Notes: a model not told the origin generated them from the letters alone. 64,000 bases of DNA from Neptunomonas concharum (GCF_008630635.1 NZ_CP043869.1:1054001-1118000), one strand, 5' to 3'; positions 34,850 to 44,941 are shown, numbered from the stretch's first letter. Numbers and translations are program-made.

Positions 34850-35262
34850 CCATTATTGCTGAGGGTAATAAATTCTCCGGTGACATGAGTATCATTGGTA
34901 AGATGCATATTGATGGTATGTTTGAAGGCCATATCAACTCTTTAGATAATATCTCCATCGGAAAGACAGGGCATGTTTCTGGTACGATCCGCGCTAAGCA
35001 CTTGAATGTGAGTGGTATGTTAGAAGGCGAGGTTATCTGCGAAGAGTTGCATATTGAAAAAGGCGGGCAGGTGAGAGCTAATGTGCTCAGTAAGAAAATG
35101 TCCATTGATCCTGCAGGCTGCTTTTTAGGCGAGCGTCGTCAGCAAGAGAGTTCAAGCTTGAATGCTATCAGTGCTCCAGAGTATGAATCTGGCATTGATG
35201 CGATTGACAGTCTACCTGATAAGATAACGCTCTCTGCGCCGGAGAATGAAAAAGGTTCGTGA
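34798..35262 (+). CDS. Bactofilin (polymer-forming cytoskeletal protein)
   Basis: Protein of 154 residues. The central bactofilin beta-helix (about 20-115) shows the short repeating rungs FSGDMSIIGKMHIDGMFEGH, IGKTGHVSGTIRAKHLNVSG and EELHIEKGGQVRANV. The N-terminus (MGILKKSVSSQ) and the C-terminal tail are hydrophilic and likely disordered. Bactofilins self-assemble into nucleotide-free filaments on the membrane. It overlaps the M23 gene by 52 bases and is followed 3 bases later by the YafJ gene, a tightly packed operon. Confidence 0.93.
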   Translation: MGILKKSVSSQSNRSAITIIAEGNKFSGDMSIIGKMHIDGMFEGHINSLDNISIGKTGHVSGTIRAKHLNVSGMLEGEVICEELHIEKGGQVRANVLSKKMSIDPAGCFLGERRQQESSSLNAISAPEYESGIDAIDSLPDKITLSAPENEKGS

Positions 35263-35265
35263 TTC

Positions 35266-36075
35266 ATGTGTGAACTACTGGGCATGAGCGCTAACGTGCC
35301 AACAGATATTTGCTTTAGTTTTAGTGGTTTGATGCAACGCGGTGGTGAAACGGGTCCGCACCGGGATGGTTGGGGTATTGCCTTTTATGAAGGTAAAGGC
35401 ATTCGTGCTTTCCACGATCCTGCGCCGAGCTGCCGATCAGAGATTGCTCAGCTGATAAAGCATCATCCTATAAAAAGCCTTATTGTGATCAGTCATATTC
35501 GACAAGCTAATGTGGGCTCAGTTTGCTTGGAAAATACTCATCCATTTATTCGCGAATTGTGGGGGAAGAGCTGGTCATTTGCGCATAACGGACAGCTGGA
35601 TAAACGAATTTTTGATCTTGAATTAAATTTTTATCAGCCAGTAGGTACAACGGATAGTGAATATGCCTTCTGTTGGCTGTTGGGAGAAATTCGGAAAAGA
35701 TTTCCAACCCAGCCCAGTCATTCAAGCGATCTGACAGACCTTATCCATAATCTTTGTGAGCAGCTAAGAAGCTTGGGCGTCTACAATATGCTGTTGTCTG
35801 AATCAGAGAATCTTTATGCGTATTGCAGCTCGAAACTCTCTTGGTTGACCCGGCGTGCTCCTTTTGGTGAAGCAAGTCTCATGGATGAGGAGCTGACAGT
35901 CGATTTTTGTAAGGAGACAACAGCGAATGATATTGTAACGGTGATTGCGACCGTACCGCTGACAGCTAACGAAGTTTGGAACCAGTTTGAAAGCGGCGAG
36001 CTTGTTGTCTTTAATCAGGGGCTGGTTAGAGAGCAACGTAAAGCTCCACTGTCTAATGAAGTAGACGATCATTGA
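35266..36075 (+). CDS. Class II glutamine amidotransferase (YafJ-like)
   Basis: N-terminal-nucleophile amidotransferase of 269 residues. Cys2 ([12 protein letters not shown]) is the nucleophile after methionine removal, and [25 protein letters not shown] and WSFAHNGQL build the glutamine site. No synthase domain is attached, so the acceptor for the released ammonia is unknown. The stop overlaps the next gene start in TTGA (36072-36075), and it lies 3 bases after the bactofilin stop. The role in this operon is not obvious. Confidence 0.92.
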   Translation: MCELLGMSANVPTDICFSFSGLMQRGGETGPHRDGWGIAFYEGKGIRAFHDPAPSCRSEIAQLIKHHPIKSLIVISHIRQANVGSVCLENTHPFIRELWGKSWSFAHNGQLDKRIFDLELNFYQPVGTTDSEYAFCWLLGEIRKRFPTQPSHSSDLTDLIHNLCEQLRSLGVYNMLLSESENLYAYCSSKLSWLTRRAPFGEASLMDEELTVDFCKETTANDIVTVIATVPLTANEVWNQFESGELVVFNQGLVREQRKAPLSNEVDDH

Positions 36076-37736
36076 AACCGATAGTGGCGAACAATCAAAA
36101 CGATACGATTATTAGTGCGTTTGAACAGTGGGTTGGCGATTACTCGCAACTTCCTGCGTTTAGTCACGAGAAAGCCTCTATAAATTATGCTCATTTAGAT
36201 GAGCTCAGCCGAGAATTTGCTACCTATCTGCTACACAATACAGACCTTAGAAAGGGGGATAGGGTTGCTATTGTGCTACCTAACTTGTTGCAGTTCACCG
36301 TTGTTTTCTATGGGTTATTGCGTGCTGGAATGGTTGCTGTCACCATTAATCCTCATAGTTCCCTTGATGAGATGCAATACCTGCTAAAGGATAGCGGAGC
36401 ACGTATAGCTGTTATGCTTGATCGGTTTGTTACGGTATCGCAGTCTATGCTATCTAATACGCAGGTCGTTCAGGTTGTCTGGACCTCGCCAAAGGACTTT
36501 CATCCGTTTTGGAGGCGGTGCTGGTCTGGCTTTAAAATGCTATATCATCAAGGTCGCGAGGGTATTAAAAGCAATGCTATCAGTACTATTAGCTTACGTT
36601 CGGCATTGCGTTTAGGGCGGCAGGCAGATGTTGATTTTCCTGAAATAGCGCGTGATGATCTGGCATTAATTCAATATACGGGTGGCACAACCGGACAAGT
36701 GAAAGGTGCCATGTTGCATCACCGCCACTTATTAGCGAATCTTCGCCAAATTCGAGAATTATTAGGCTCAAGTGTATCGCCTAGAAAGGAGCTGGTTATT
36801 GCTGCTCTGCCGCTCTATCATATTTACTCGCTAACACTTCATTGCTTAGTGATGCCCTCGTTGGGGAGTCATTCTGTATTAGTGGAGGAGCCGCGAAAGA
36901 TAGATCGTTTAGTGGATACCATGAGTCAGTACCCGTTCACCTTTTTTGCCGGGCTTAATACCTTATTTGTTAGCCTATGCCGTCACCCTTTCTTTATACA
37001 GTTGGACTTTCAAAGGTTGAAAGTTGTTTGTTCAGGTGGCGTTGCATTAACGCCTTCAACGGCTGCGTTATGGAAAAGAATCACCGGTTGTGAAATTTTG
37101 GAAGGTTATGGTTTGACCGAAGCATCGCCAGTTGTTGCGGCTAACCATCCTGGCAATATTATGGCTGAAAGTGTTGGACAAGCGCTGTCTGAAACGCAGG
37201 TCTGTGTCGTCAATGAAGAAGGTAATTCTTTAGCACAGGGTGAAACGGGTGAGCTTTGGGTTAAAGGACCACAAGTGATGTCCGGTTATTGGAATGACGT
37301 AGAAAAAACACGCCAAGCTTTCGAAGGGGAGTGGTTTAAAACGGGCGATATTGCGCGTTTAAGCTCACAAGGTTTCATCAGTATTGTTGATCGCAAGAAA
37401 GATGTTATCAATGTGTCAGGTTTCACGGTTTACCCTAGCCAACTGGAAAATGTAATAAGCTGCCATCCTGATATTTTAGAGTGTGCCATCGTTGGTCTAC
37501 CCGATGATGTGACGGGGGAGGCGATTAAGCTTTATGTTGTTTCAGAAAGTCCACGATTGAGCATTCGTGAAATACGTGATTATTGCCGTGAACGTTTAAC
37601 CTCCTACAAAGTGCCAAGACAGGTAGAATTCAGAAAACATCTCCCCCATAATTCGGTCGGAAAGGTGCTTCGTCGCCAGCTAAGAGATGAAGAGCTGCAA
37701 ACTCAGCGATTTCATAAATACAGCGGTCATCAATAA
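36072..37736 (+). CDS. AMP-dependent acyl-CoA synthetase/ligase
   Basis: Adenylate-forming enzyme of 554 residues that activates a carboxylic acid, probably a fatty acid, to its CoA thioester. Motifs: [16 protein letters not shown] (P-loop, about 197-212), [12 protein letters not shown] (about 342-353), [20 protein letters not shown] and the C-terminal lysine in NSVGKVLRR. The TTG start overlaps the YafJ stop by 4 bases; no better start is visible. FadD-like in length and motif order. It sits between bactofilin/YafJ and hrpA, so a link to membrane lipid or cell-envelope maintenance is possible but inferred. Confidence 0.88.
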   Translation: MKPIVANNQNDTIISAFEQWVGDYSQLPAFSHEKASINYAHLDELSREFATYLLHNTDLRKGDRVAIVLPNLLQFTVVFYGLLRAGMVAVTINPHSSLDEMQYLLKDSGARIAVMLDRFVTVSQSMLSNTQVVQVVWTSPKDFHPFWRRCWSGFKMLYHQGREGIKSNAISTISLRSALRLGRQADVDFPEIARDDLALIQYTGGTTGQVKGAMLHHRHLLANLRQIRELLGSSVSPRKELVIAALPLYHIYSLTLHCLVMPSLGSHSVLVEEPRKIDRLVDTMSQYPFTFFAGLNTLFVSLCRHPFFIQLDFQRLKVVCSGGVALTPSTAALWKRITGCEILEGYGLTEASPVVAANHPGNIMAESVGQALSETQVCVVNEEGNSLAQGETGELWVKGPQVMSGYWNDVEKTRQAFEGEWFKTGDIARLSSQGFISIVDRKKDVINVSGFTVYPSQLENVISCHPDILECAIVGLPDDVTGEAIKLYVVSESPRLSIREIRDYCRERLTSYKVPRQVEFRKHLPHNSVGKVLRRQLRDEELQTQRFHKYSGHQ

Positions 37737-37750
37737 ACATCCTTATAGGG

Positions 37751-40700
37751 ATGCCTCAAGAGAGTTACGTGAATAGCAATCTATCCCATTTAGAGTCTTT
37801 AATTGTCAGTTGTTTAACAAGTGATCAGCCGCGGCTTTCTCGCAAGTTTGCTAAGCTCAAGCAACGATTAGATGATAACCTGCCTGCGTCTCGCTTACTG
37901 GATGAACTCACCCGTGAAGTTAATGAGAGTCAAATAAAAGTTGATTTACGTCGTGCAGCTTTCCCCGTGGTTTCCTATCCAGATCTGCCTGTTTCTGGAA
38001 AGCGAGAAGTCATTAAAGAGGCGATCCAAAGTAGCCAAGTTGTTGTAGTCGCTGGTGAAACGGGCTCAGGTAAAACGACGCAGCTACCCAAAATATGTCT
38101 CGATCTAGGATTGGGAGAACTAGGGCTAATTGGTCATACACAACCCCGCCGACTAGCGGCTCGAACAGTGGCGACGCGTATTGCAGAGGAACTGGGTACT
38201 AACATTGGTGAAGGTGTCGGATACCAAGTTCGTTTTACGGATGAAGTAGGAGAGTTTTCTCTTATTAAGTTGATGACGGATGGCATTCTACTGGCCGAGA
38301 CTCAGCATGATCCTTTGTTATCTAAATACCAAGTTATCATTATTGATGAAGCGCATGAGAGAAGTTTGAATATCGACTTCTTGCTTGGCTACATCAAACG
38401 AATTCTGCCTAAACGTCCTGACCTAAAAGTGATTATCACTTCAGCGACAATTGACTTAGAGCGCTTCTCAAAACACTTTGATAGCGCGCCTATTATTGAA
38501 GTATCAGGAAGGACATATCCGGTAGATGTTATCTATCGTCCTCTACAATCCGAGGATGATGACCAAAAAGAGCGTAGCCTGCAGCAAGGAATTTGTGACG
38601 CAGTAGAAGAGATCATCGCTATGGATCGGGCGGAGCGGATTACTGGCCCAAGAGATGTATTAGTTTTTCTCAGTGGTGAGCGTGAAATTCGTGAAGCTGC
38701 TGACCGGTTACGTAAAATGCAGCTGCGCGACACAGAAATTATGCCGTTGTATGCTCGCCTGAGTGTTGCAGAGCAAACTCGCGTTTTCGAAAATCAGCGT
38801 CATATCGGGCGGCGTATTGTGCTGGCAACCAACGTGGCAGAAACGTCGATTACGGTTCCTAATATTCGCTATGTAATTGATACCGGCGTCGCACGTATCT
38901 CGCGTTATAGTTATCGGTCTAAGGTGCAGCGATTACCGATAGAAGCTATCTCGCAAGCCAGCGCTAATCAGCGAGCCGGTCGGTGTGGCCGTATAGCTGC
39001 GGGTGTGTGTATTCGGCTCTATAGTGAAGAGGATTATAAGCTACGCCCCGAATTTACCGATGCTGAAATACGTCGTACCAATTTAGCGGCAGTTATCTTA
39101 CAGATGCTGAATTTAAAACTCGGTAATATAGCTGATTTCCCGTTTATTGATCCGCCTGACAGTCGCTTTATTAGTGATGGCTTTAAACTGCTCGAAGAAC
39201 TCGGTGCTGTGAACCCACGAAGGCAGATGACAGCATTAGGTAAGCGCTTAAGCCAACTGCCTGTAGATCCCCGTATTGGTAGGATGGTATTGGAGGCCTC
39301 AAAGCAAGGCGCACTGAAAGAGGTTTTAGTAATTGCCAGTGCGTTAAGCGTTCAGGACCCCAGAGAGCGTCCAATGGATAAGCAGCAAGCAGCAGATCAA
39401 GCCCATGCTGTCTATGTGGATGAGCATTCAGATTTTCTCACCGTCGTTAATTTATGGAACAGCTACGAGTCGCTTCGACAAGCGCTTTCTCAATCTCAGT
39501 TGCGCAAGCATTGTCAGAAAAGCTTTCTCTCTTTTATGCGGATGCGGGAATGGCGAGATATTCATCGCCAGTTGCTATTGAGTTGTCGCCAATTGGGTCT
39601 TAAAGAAAATAGCGAGTCAGCAGATTATAAAGAAATACATATATCGCTATTAGCCGGCTTGCTTAGTCATATGGGGTTTCGCCAGGAAAATAAAGAGTAC
39701 CTTGGTGCTAGAAATCGACGTTTTCATCTGTTCCCAGCCTCAGCCCTATTTAAAAAGCCGGCTAAGTGGATTATGGCGGCGGAGCTGGTAGAAACCACGA
39801 AGCTCTATGCACGTATGGTTGCACGCATTGAGCCAGAATGGGCAGAACGATTAGCATCTCACCTTGTTAAGCGTAGTTATCTGGAGCCAGTGTGGCAAAA
39901 GAAGCGTGCACAAGTGACCGCTATTGAGCAGGTGTCGCTGTTTGGTTTGTTGATTATCCCAAAACGCACAGTTAACTATGGGGCGATTGATCCTGATGTA
40001 TCCCATCAGGTTTTTATACGATCAGCACTGGTTGAAGGGCATTATGATACAAAAGCTCGCTTTTTTAATCACAACCAGCAACTGTTGAATCAAATCGAAG
40101 GGCTAGAAGCAAAAACTCGAAGAAAAGATCTGCTGGTGGATGAAGAGGCGCTTTATGATTTCTACGCGGAGCGTTTTCGGACATATCAGGGAGAACATGT
40201 TGTTAATGGTGCTGGATTTGAGAAATGGCGTAAGCAGTTAGAGCATGAGCGCCCCGATGCGCTTTGCTTAACGGAAGAGGATCTACTACAGCGTTCTACT
40301 TCCCATATATCGCAGAGTGCTTATCCTGATGAAATAAAGCACAAAGGTATGCATCTTAAACTCCACTACCATTTTGAGCCGGGTGCAGAAGATGACGGTG
40401 TAACTTTATCAGTACCTATTGCCCTGCTAAAACAGCTACCTTTAAAGCGCTTAGAATGGCTGGTGCCGGGTATGCTGCAAGATAAATGTACAGCGTTACT
40501 AAAAGGGTTGCCGAAGCAGCGTCGGAAGAATTTTGTACCTATTCCTGATTATGCCTCCGCACTTTATGAAGCAATGGTGTTTGGTGACGGAGATCTTTAT
40601 GAGGCGATGTGCCTTCAGTTGCTGCGGATGACCGGCGTTAAGCTTGATCCTTCAGAACTGAGGGATGTTGTCTTGCCAGATCACTGGCGTATGAATATTC

Positions 40701-41692
40701 GTGTTAAAGATGCGGCAGGAAAGCAAATTGCGCAGGGTCGAGATTGGCAGCGATTATGCGAGCAATATGGCCATCAAGCTGAAAAAGCTTTGGAAAGTAG
40801 CCCTGAGCAAAGCTGGGGTAGACAAGGAATTACGCGATGGGATTTCGGGGTCATTCCTGACAAAATTCAGTTGCGACAGGCAGGTGGCATTCACGTCGAT
40901 GCTTGGCCGGCATTACAAGATAAGCAAGAGAGCGTCGCGCTACTAGCGGTAATGGATGCGGCTAAGGCCAAAGAGCTAACGATCCAAGGTGTTATTCGGT
41001 TGGCGCTATTGGCGTTAGTTCCGCAAATTCGGGCCTGTCGCAAGGCGCTGTCGACCCATAGTAACGAAAGTGTGCTCTATACGGGTAAAGTTTTTAATAA
41101 AAAGATGTTGGAAGAGCAGATCTTAAGCCAATCAGTGCGTTCGTTAATGGCATTAGACAACGACCTGCCAAAGGATGAAGCCTCTTTTGAGTTGAAAGTT
41201 GAAGCAGTGAAGGATGGGCTTGAAGCTAGAATTTATGAAATTTCAAAGCTTGTTTTGGTAATACATAAGCAATACCACCAAGCAGTAAAGCATTTAAATG
41301 GTCGTGTGGACTTAAGCACTGTAACTATTTTGAATGACATAAAAAGCCAATTAACGCATTTAATCAATAAAACCTATATTTCCAATATATCGTGGTCTGT
41401 TTTACAGCAATACCCAAGATATATGGATGCTATCCTTTACCGGATAGAAAAATACCCAAGAGAGATACCACGACAACGTATGCTCAGTGAGCAATTACAT
41501 CAATGGTGGGAGCAATATTTGGGGTTAAAGAGCCTTTTGGAAAAACGTGGTTCAGGAATCGATGAGCTTATGGCATTCCGTTGGTATCTGGAAGAGTACC
41601 GTGTTTCCTTATTCGCGCAGCAATTAGGTACTCAAGAACCGGTTTCTGAAAAACGCGTTCGGCAAAGATGGCAAACGTTACAGCCTGACTAA
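37751..41692 (+). CDS. hrpA: ATP-dependent RNA helicase HrpA
   Basis: DEAH-box helicase of 1313 residues (E. coli HrpA, 1300). Motif I GETGSGKTTQLPK near 99-111, the DEAH box in VIIIDEAHERSL near 198-209, motif III SATI, and motif VI QRAGRCGR; then HA2, OB and the long C-terminal region DUF3418 typical of HrpA. Roles described for the family include mRNA processing and rescue of stalled ribosome collisions. It begins 14 bases after the acyl-CoA ligase stop and is the last gene of this run. Its long noncoding 3' flank separates it from the porin. Confidence 0.95.
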   Translation: MPQESYVNSNLSHLESLIVSCLTSDQPRLSRKFAKLKQRLDDNLPASRLLDELTREVNESQIKVDLRRAAFPVVSYPDLPVSGKREVIKEAIQSSQVVVVAGETGSGKTTQLPKICLDLGLGELGLIGHTQPRRLAARTVATRIAEELGTNIGEGVGYQVRFTDEVGEFSLIKLMTDGILLAETQHDPLLSKYQVIIIDEAHERSLNIDFLLGYIKRILPKRPDLKVIITSATIDLERFSKHFDSAPIIEVSGRTYPVDVIYRPLQSEDDDQKERSLQQGICDAVEEIIAMDRAERITGPRDVLVFLSGEREIREAADRLRKMQLRDTEIMPLYARLSVAEQTRVFENQRHIGRRIVLATNVAETSITVPNIRYVIDTGVARISRYSYRSKVQRLPIEAISQASANQRAGRCGRIAAGVCIRLYSEEDYKLRPEFTDAEIRRTNLAAVILQMLNLKLGNIADFPFIDPPDSRFISDGFKLLEELGAVNPRRQMTALGKRLSQLPVDPRIGRMVLEASKQGALKEVLVIASALSVQDPRERPMDKQQAADQAHAVYVDEHSDFLTVVNLWNSYESLRQALSQSQLRKHCQKSFLSFMRMREWRDIHRQLLLSCRQLGLKENSESADYKEIHISLLAGLLSHMGFRQENKEYLGARNRRFHLFPASALFKKPAKWIMAAELVETTKLYARMVARIEPEWAERLASHLVKRSYLEPVWQKKRAQVTAIEQVSLFGLLIIPKRTVNYGAIDPDVSHQVFIRSALVEGHYDTKARFFNHNQQLLNQIEGLEAKTRRKDLLVDEEALYDFYAERFRTYQGEHVVNGAGFEKWRKQLEHERPDALCLTEEDLLQRSTSHISQSAYPDEIKHKGMHLKLHYHFEPGAEDDGVTLSVPIALLKQLPLKRLEWLVPGMLQDKCTALLKGLPKQRRKNFVPIPDYASALYEAMVFGDGDLYEAMCLQLLRMTGVKLDPSELRDVVLPDHWRMNIRVKDAAGKQIAQGRDWQRLCEQYGHQAEKALESSPEQSWGRQGITRWDFGVIPDKIQLRQAGGIHVDAWPALQDKQESVALLAVMDAAKAKELTIQGVIRLALLALVPQIRACRKALSTHSNESVLYTGKVFNKKMLEEQILSQSVRSLMALDNDLPKDEASFELKVEAVKDGLEARIYEISKLVLVIHKQYHQAVKHLNGRVDLSTVTILNDIKSQLTHLINKTYISNISWSVLQQYPRYMDAILYRIEKYPREIPRQRMLSEQLHQWWEQYLGLKSLLEKRGSGIDELMAFRWYLEEYRVSLFAQQLGTQEPVSEKRVRQRWQTLQPD

Positions 41693-42025
41693 GATCAATG
41701 AATGCAATAGATTGATTTCAAGTCAGTATAAGAAAGTTGCTTAGGGGTTGCGTATAGCCATTAGCTGTGCTGTAATGCGCAAAATTTATGTGAAGGCAGG
41801 CTTAGGTTTATTAGCTGCTAAGCATTTAAAGTGATAGTTTGAATAGATATATGAAAGAAAAGGCAAAAAAATTGCTTTCATGTATTTGAAATATTCTAAA
41901 TGTATAGTATTTTCTTAGGTAGCAATGTTCTGAAAGTTATTCTTTTGTAGGATACTGGCAAGTACAAGCGCTAAGAAAAACTAGAATTCACTACTAGTAT
42001 GTTGAATATTGAAGGGGAAAACTCG
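41693..42025 (+). other. Noncoding region upstream of the porin gene
   Basis: 333 bases, A+T-rich towards the porin. I see no confident gene. A partial inverted repeat (TGAAA at 41852-41856 and TTTCA at 41876-41880, with GCAA/TTGC inside) might form a weak hairpin. A strong porin promoter and leader must lie here, but no convincing -35/-10 pair with normal spacing was found by eye. Confidence 0.5.
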
Positions 42026-42919
42026 ATGAAAAAGTCACTGATCGCTCTGGCTGTTGCTGGTGCTCTGGCTGCTCCAATGGTTGCACAGGCTGACGCTACT
42101 CTGTACGGCTCTCTGCGCATCAAAATTGAAAACACTGAAGGCGCTACAAACGACAACCTAGACGTAAGAGATAACTCTTCACGTATCGGTGTTAAAGGCA
42201 GCTCTGAACTGTTCTCTGGCGCTAAGGCTATCTTCCAGTTCGAACAAGCTGTAAGCACTGAAACTGGTGCTTGGGCTGGCGGACGTCTGGCTAACGTTGG
42301 TATCACTGGTGATTTCGGTACTGCATTGTTCGGCCGTATCTGGACTCCTTACTACTCTTGGACTGGCGCTCAGACTGATATCCTAGACAACAGCACTTCT
42401 GCATCTTCTGTTTACCAAGTTGGTGCTCACCGTGCGTCTAACGTAATCGCTTACGTTTCTCCATCTATGAGCGGCTTCCAGGTTGCTGCTGCTGTACTGC
42501 CTAACGATGGTGGTGCTGCTGACGACGAAACTATCGACGTTTCTCACGTTGCTGCTAAGTACGAAAACGCTGGCCTGAACGTTGGTGTTTCTTACCTAGG
42601 CTTCGAAGCTGCTGACCGTGATGTAATCTCTGTTGGTGCTTCTTACACTATGGATGCTGTATACGTTGCTGCTCGTTACGAGAATGACGATGCTCCAGGT
42701 GCTGACCGTGATGCTTGGGAACTGGCTGGTTCTTACACAATGGGTAACACTAAGCTGTTAGCTAACTACATCGACGACGAGCGTGATGCTGACGATCAGT
42801 GGTCTTTGGAAGTTCAGCAAAAGCTAGGCAAGCAGGCTCGTGTATTCGCTGCATACGTTGATCGTAACGTTGCAGACGGTGGCGAAGGCTTCATGGCTGG
42901 TTACCGCGTAGACTTCTAA
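42026..42919 (+). CDS. Outer-membrane general porin (Gram-negative Porin_4 type)
   Basis: Beta-barrel porin of 297 residues for diffusion of small solutes. Signal peptide MKKSLIALAVAGALAAPMVAQA cleaved before DATLYGSLR (shown as the first 22 residues split by the site), a PEFxxxG-like constriction segment, and a C-terminal phenylalanine (GYRVDF) for BAM recognition. Codon use is strikingly biased (Ala GCT/GCA, Asn AAC, Arg CGT), unlike neighbours, which indicates very high expression. The longer frame from 41999 is not used: AAGGGGAAA precedes the ATG at 42026. Two hairpins follow the stop. Confidence 0.93.
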   Translation: MKKSLIALAVAGALAAPMVAQADATLYGSLRIKIENTEGATNDNLDVRDNSSRIGVKGSSELFSGAKAIFQFEQAVSTETGAWAGGRLANVGITGDFGTALFGRIWTPYYSWTGAQTDILDNSTSASSVYQVGAHRASNVIAYVSPSMSGFQVAAAVLPNDGGAADDETIDVSHVAAKYENAGLNVGVSYLGFEAADRDVISVGASYTMDAVYVAARYENDDAPGADRDAWELAGSYTMGNTKLLANYIDDERDADDQWSLEVQQKLGKQARVFAAYVDRNVADGGEGFMAGYRVDF

Positions 42920-42936
42920 TCTAAACCTTAGATTAG
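42916..42936 (+). promoter_or_regulatory. Hairpin over the porin stop codon
   Basis: CTAATCTAA (42916-42924) pairs perfectly with TTAGATTAG (42928-42936) around ACC. It covers the TAA stop. No T-run follows, so it probably protects the 3' end of a stable mRNA. Confidence 0.6.
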
Positions 42937-42944
42937 ACTCCTAT

Positions 42945-42972
42945 AAAAAGGCTCCTTCGGGAGTCTTTTTTG
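42945..42972 (+). terminator. Porin Rho-independent terminator
   Basis: GGCTCC (42950-42955) with a TTCG tetraloop and GGAGTC (42960-42965, one wobble), flanked by an A-run and TTTTTT. Confidence 0.9.
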
Positions 42973-43051
42973 CGTTTAACGAGTTTCAGTTTTATTTTGG
43001 GTTAGCCTACTCTACAATTAGCCCATACTTGAATTTGATTAGGAAAGATCA

Positions 43052-43750
43052 ATGTTACGCTGTGGTAAACATTTAGCACTGGTTCTGGCGTTTTCTCTAG
43101 CGGCTCCAGTTGTGGCAGAAACAAAATCAGATCCGTGGGAAGGATACAATCGCACGATGTATGATTTTAATAAAAGTGCTGATCGTTATCTGATTAAGCC
43201 TTTGGCTCAGGGGTATCAGGCGGTGACACCTGACTTAGTTGAGCAAGGTGTACACAACTTTTTTTCGAATTTAGGGGATATCACCTCTTTAGTTAACAGT
43301 ATTTTTCAATTAAAGCCTGATTCTGCATTACAGGACTTTGCGCGTATAACGTTTAACTCAACGTTTGGATTAGCGGGTTTAATTGATGTTTCAACCCCAA
43401 TGGGGCTACCTTCAAGTGGTGAAGACTTTGGCCAAACATTGGGGTATTGGGGAGTATCATCGGGGCCATATCTGGTGCTTCCCCTGTTTGGACCTTCTTC
43501 GGTACGGGATGCTGTCGGGCGAGTGCCTGATACATACACAGATGTATGGCCTGTTGAGGTGGGTCATATTCCAACGCGTAATTCCGGCTATGGGCTAAGA
43601 TTATTAGATACGCGAGTGAGCTTATTTTCAGCGGAACGTCTCATTTCTGGAGATGAGTATAGTTTTGTCAGGGATGCCTATCTTCAACAGAGAGCCTTTA
43701 TGGTTAAAGATGGACAAATGGACTTGAAATTTAATCAGGATGACTTTTAA
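43052..43750 (+). CDS. mlaA: MlaA/VacJ-family phospholipid-recycling protein
   Basis: Outer-membrane component of the Mla system, which removes misplaced phospholipids from the outer leaflet. 232 residues with DPWEGYNRTMYDFNKSADRY (28-47), VHNFFSNLGDITSLVNS, LIDVSTPMGLPSSGEDFGQT and GPYLVLPLFGPSSVRDAVG, all diagnostic. The N-terminal signal ends AAPVVAET with no lipobox cysteine after it, whereas E. coli MlaA is a lipoprotein; only C4 is near the start. The gene lies 21 bases before the response-regulator gene, as in Pseudomonas from memory. Confidence 0.93.
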   Translation: MLRCGKHLALVLAFSLAAPVVAETKSDPWEGYNRTMYDFNKSADRYLIKPLAQGYQAVTPDLVEQGVHNFFSNLGDITSLVNSIFQLKPDSALQDFARITFNSTFGLAGLIDVSTPMGLPSSGEDFGQTLGYWGVSSGPYLVLPLFGPSSVRDAVGRVPDTYTDVWPVEVGHIPTRNSGYGLRLLDTRVSLFSAERLISGDEYSFVRDAYLQQRAFMVKDGQMDLKFNQDDF

Positions 43751-43771
43751 AGTATACCCAGCAAAAAGTGG

Positions 43772-44941
43772 ATGACGCTTAACACTATGTGTGAAAGTCC
43801 GGCGAGTATTCAGTTGATCGGCTTTGAGCCTGAGCACATTATTTTGTTCAGGCGCATACTTGCAGGTCATGCACTGCTCGTTAATGAAGGTGTTTCCAAT
43901 GTACAGCCTTTTAAACACTTCGGTGTTTATATTGTCAGGGTTGCCCGCGAGGCAGATATACAACTGATCAAGGCGTTAAGTGATTCTGATGGTTATTTTC
44001 TAGTTATTTCAGTTTATGAAAAAGCCGATCCAACCAGGATCTTGGAATCTTTAAGGGCGGGCGCAGATGATGTTTTCTTTCTAACTTCGCTTTTGGAGGA
44101 GCAAAGTGCATTTGTATCAGCGCTTGAGCTATTGTTAACAAGATGCCGCTTAATATATGAAGGCAAAGTCTATAGAGAAACACTGGAAGCTTCGCTAGAA
44201 GAACTTAAGAATGATCAAGAAGCAGCTTACCAAGTCCAATCTCGCCTGTTACCTCCACAGAAGCAAGTGATCAAGGATGTTGAGTTTACTTATTCGGTTA
44301 CACCGTCACTGATTGTGAGCGGTGATTTTATTGACGTAGTTCCGATCAATGAACAACTGACCCTTTTTTATATTGCAGATGTATCGGGTCACGGTGCGGC
44401 TTCTGCGCTTATAACGATTCTCCTCAAAAATATCACTAGCCGCTTGTTGCGCAATTTCAAACGTTCCTCCAGTTACGACATCCTATCTCCTGTAAGAACG
44501 TTAGAGCGCATTAACAAGGAGGTTAACTCGCTTGCGTTAGATAAGCACCTTACAGCGTTTTGTGGTGTGATTAATCATCAGGCAAACATCCTAAACTACG
44601 CTGTTGCCGGCCATCATCCAATGCCTTTTTATAAATCTGGTGGTGAAGTTACTATTTTACCTGGAAGAGGTATGCCACTTGGGTTATTTGAGGAAGCTAT
44701 TTTTGGTGAAGGTCAACAAGTATTAGATGATGATTTTTCACTCACACTCTGCTCTGATGGTGTTTTAGAATTACTCTCTGGCGGGAGCATAGCAGACAAA
44801 GAGCAACAGCTATTGAACTGGCTTAAAAGCAATCCTCCTTGCCATGAAGCGCTAAAGGCTTATGTATTTTCTGGTTGTGAGTTATCCGGGCTTATACCTG
44901 ATGATGTAACGATCATGTCGTTGATGAGAGTGAACCTATGA
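43772..44941 (+). CDS. SpoIIE/PP2C-type phosphatase with degenerate receiver domain (HsbR-like)
   Basis: Protein of 389 residues: a receiver-like domain (about 11-125) followed by a short helical linker and a SpoIIE serine phosphatase domain (about 175-389) with SGDFIDV, DVSGHGAASAL, and CSDGVLELL. The receiver position that should hold the phospho-aspartate reads GVYIVRVARE, so phosphorylation is doubtful. Related HsbR/RsbU-type proteins switch an anti-sigma antagonist on and off. The next gene encodes exactly such a STAS protein and overlaps it by 4 bases. Likely role: partner switching in stress, motility or biofilm control. Confidence 0.85.
   Translation: MTLNTMCESPASIQLIGFEPEHIILFRRILAGHALLVNEGVSNVQPFKHFGVYIVRVAREADIQLIKALSDSDGYFLVISVYEKADPTRILESLRAGADDVFFLTSLLEEQSAFVSALELLLTRCRLIYEGKVYRETLEASLEELKNDQEAAYQVQSRLLPPQKQVIKDVEFTYSVTPSLIVSGDFIDVVPINEQLTLFYIADVSGHGAASALITILLKNITSRLLRNFKRSSSYDILSPVRTLERINKEVNSLALDKHLTAFCGVINHQANILNYAVAGHHPMPFYKSGGEVTILPGRGMPLGLFEEAIFGEGQQVLDDDFSLTLCSDGVLELLSGGSIADKEQQLLNWLKSNPPCHEALKAYVFSGCELSGLIPDDVTIMSLMRVNL

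Noticed and set aside
41852-41880. Hairpin in the porin upstream region
   Set aside because: Stems are short and interrupted; not enough to call a small RNA or terminator.
43628-43963. Minus-strand frame across the mlaA-phosphatase junction
   Set aside because: It overlaps two recognised genes and has no ribosome binding site or family match.
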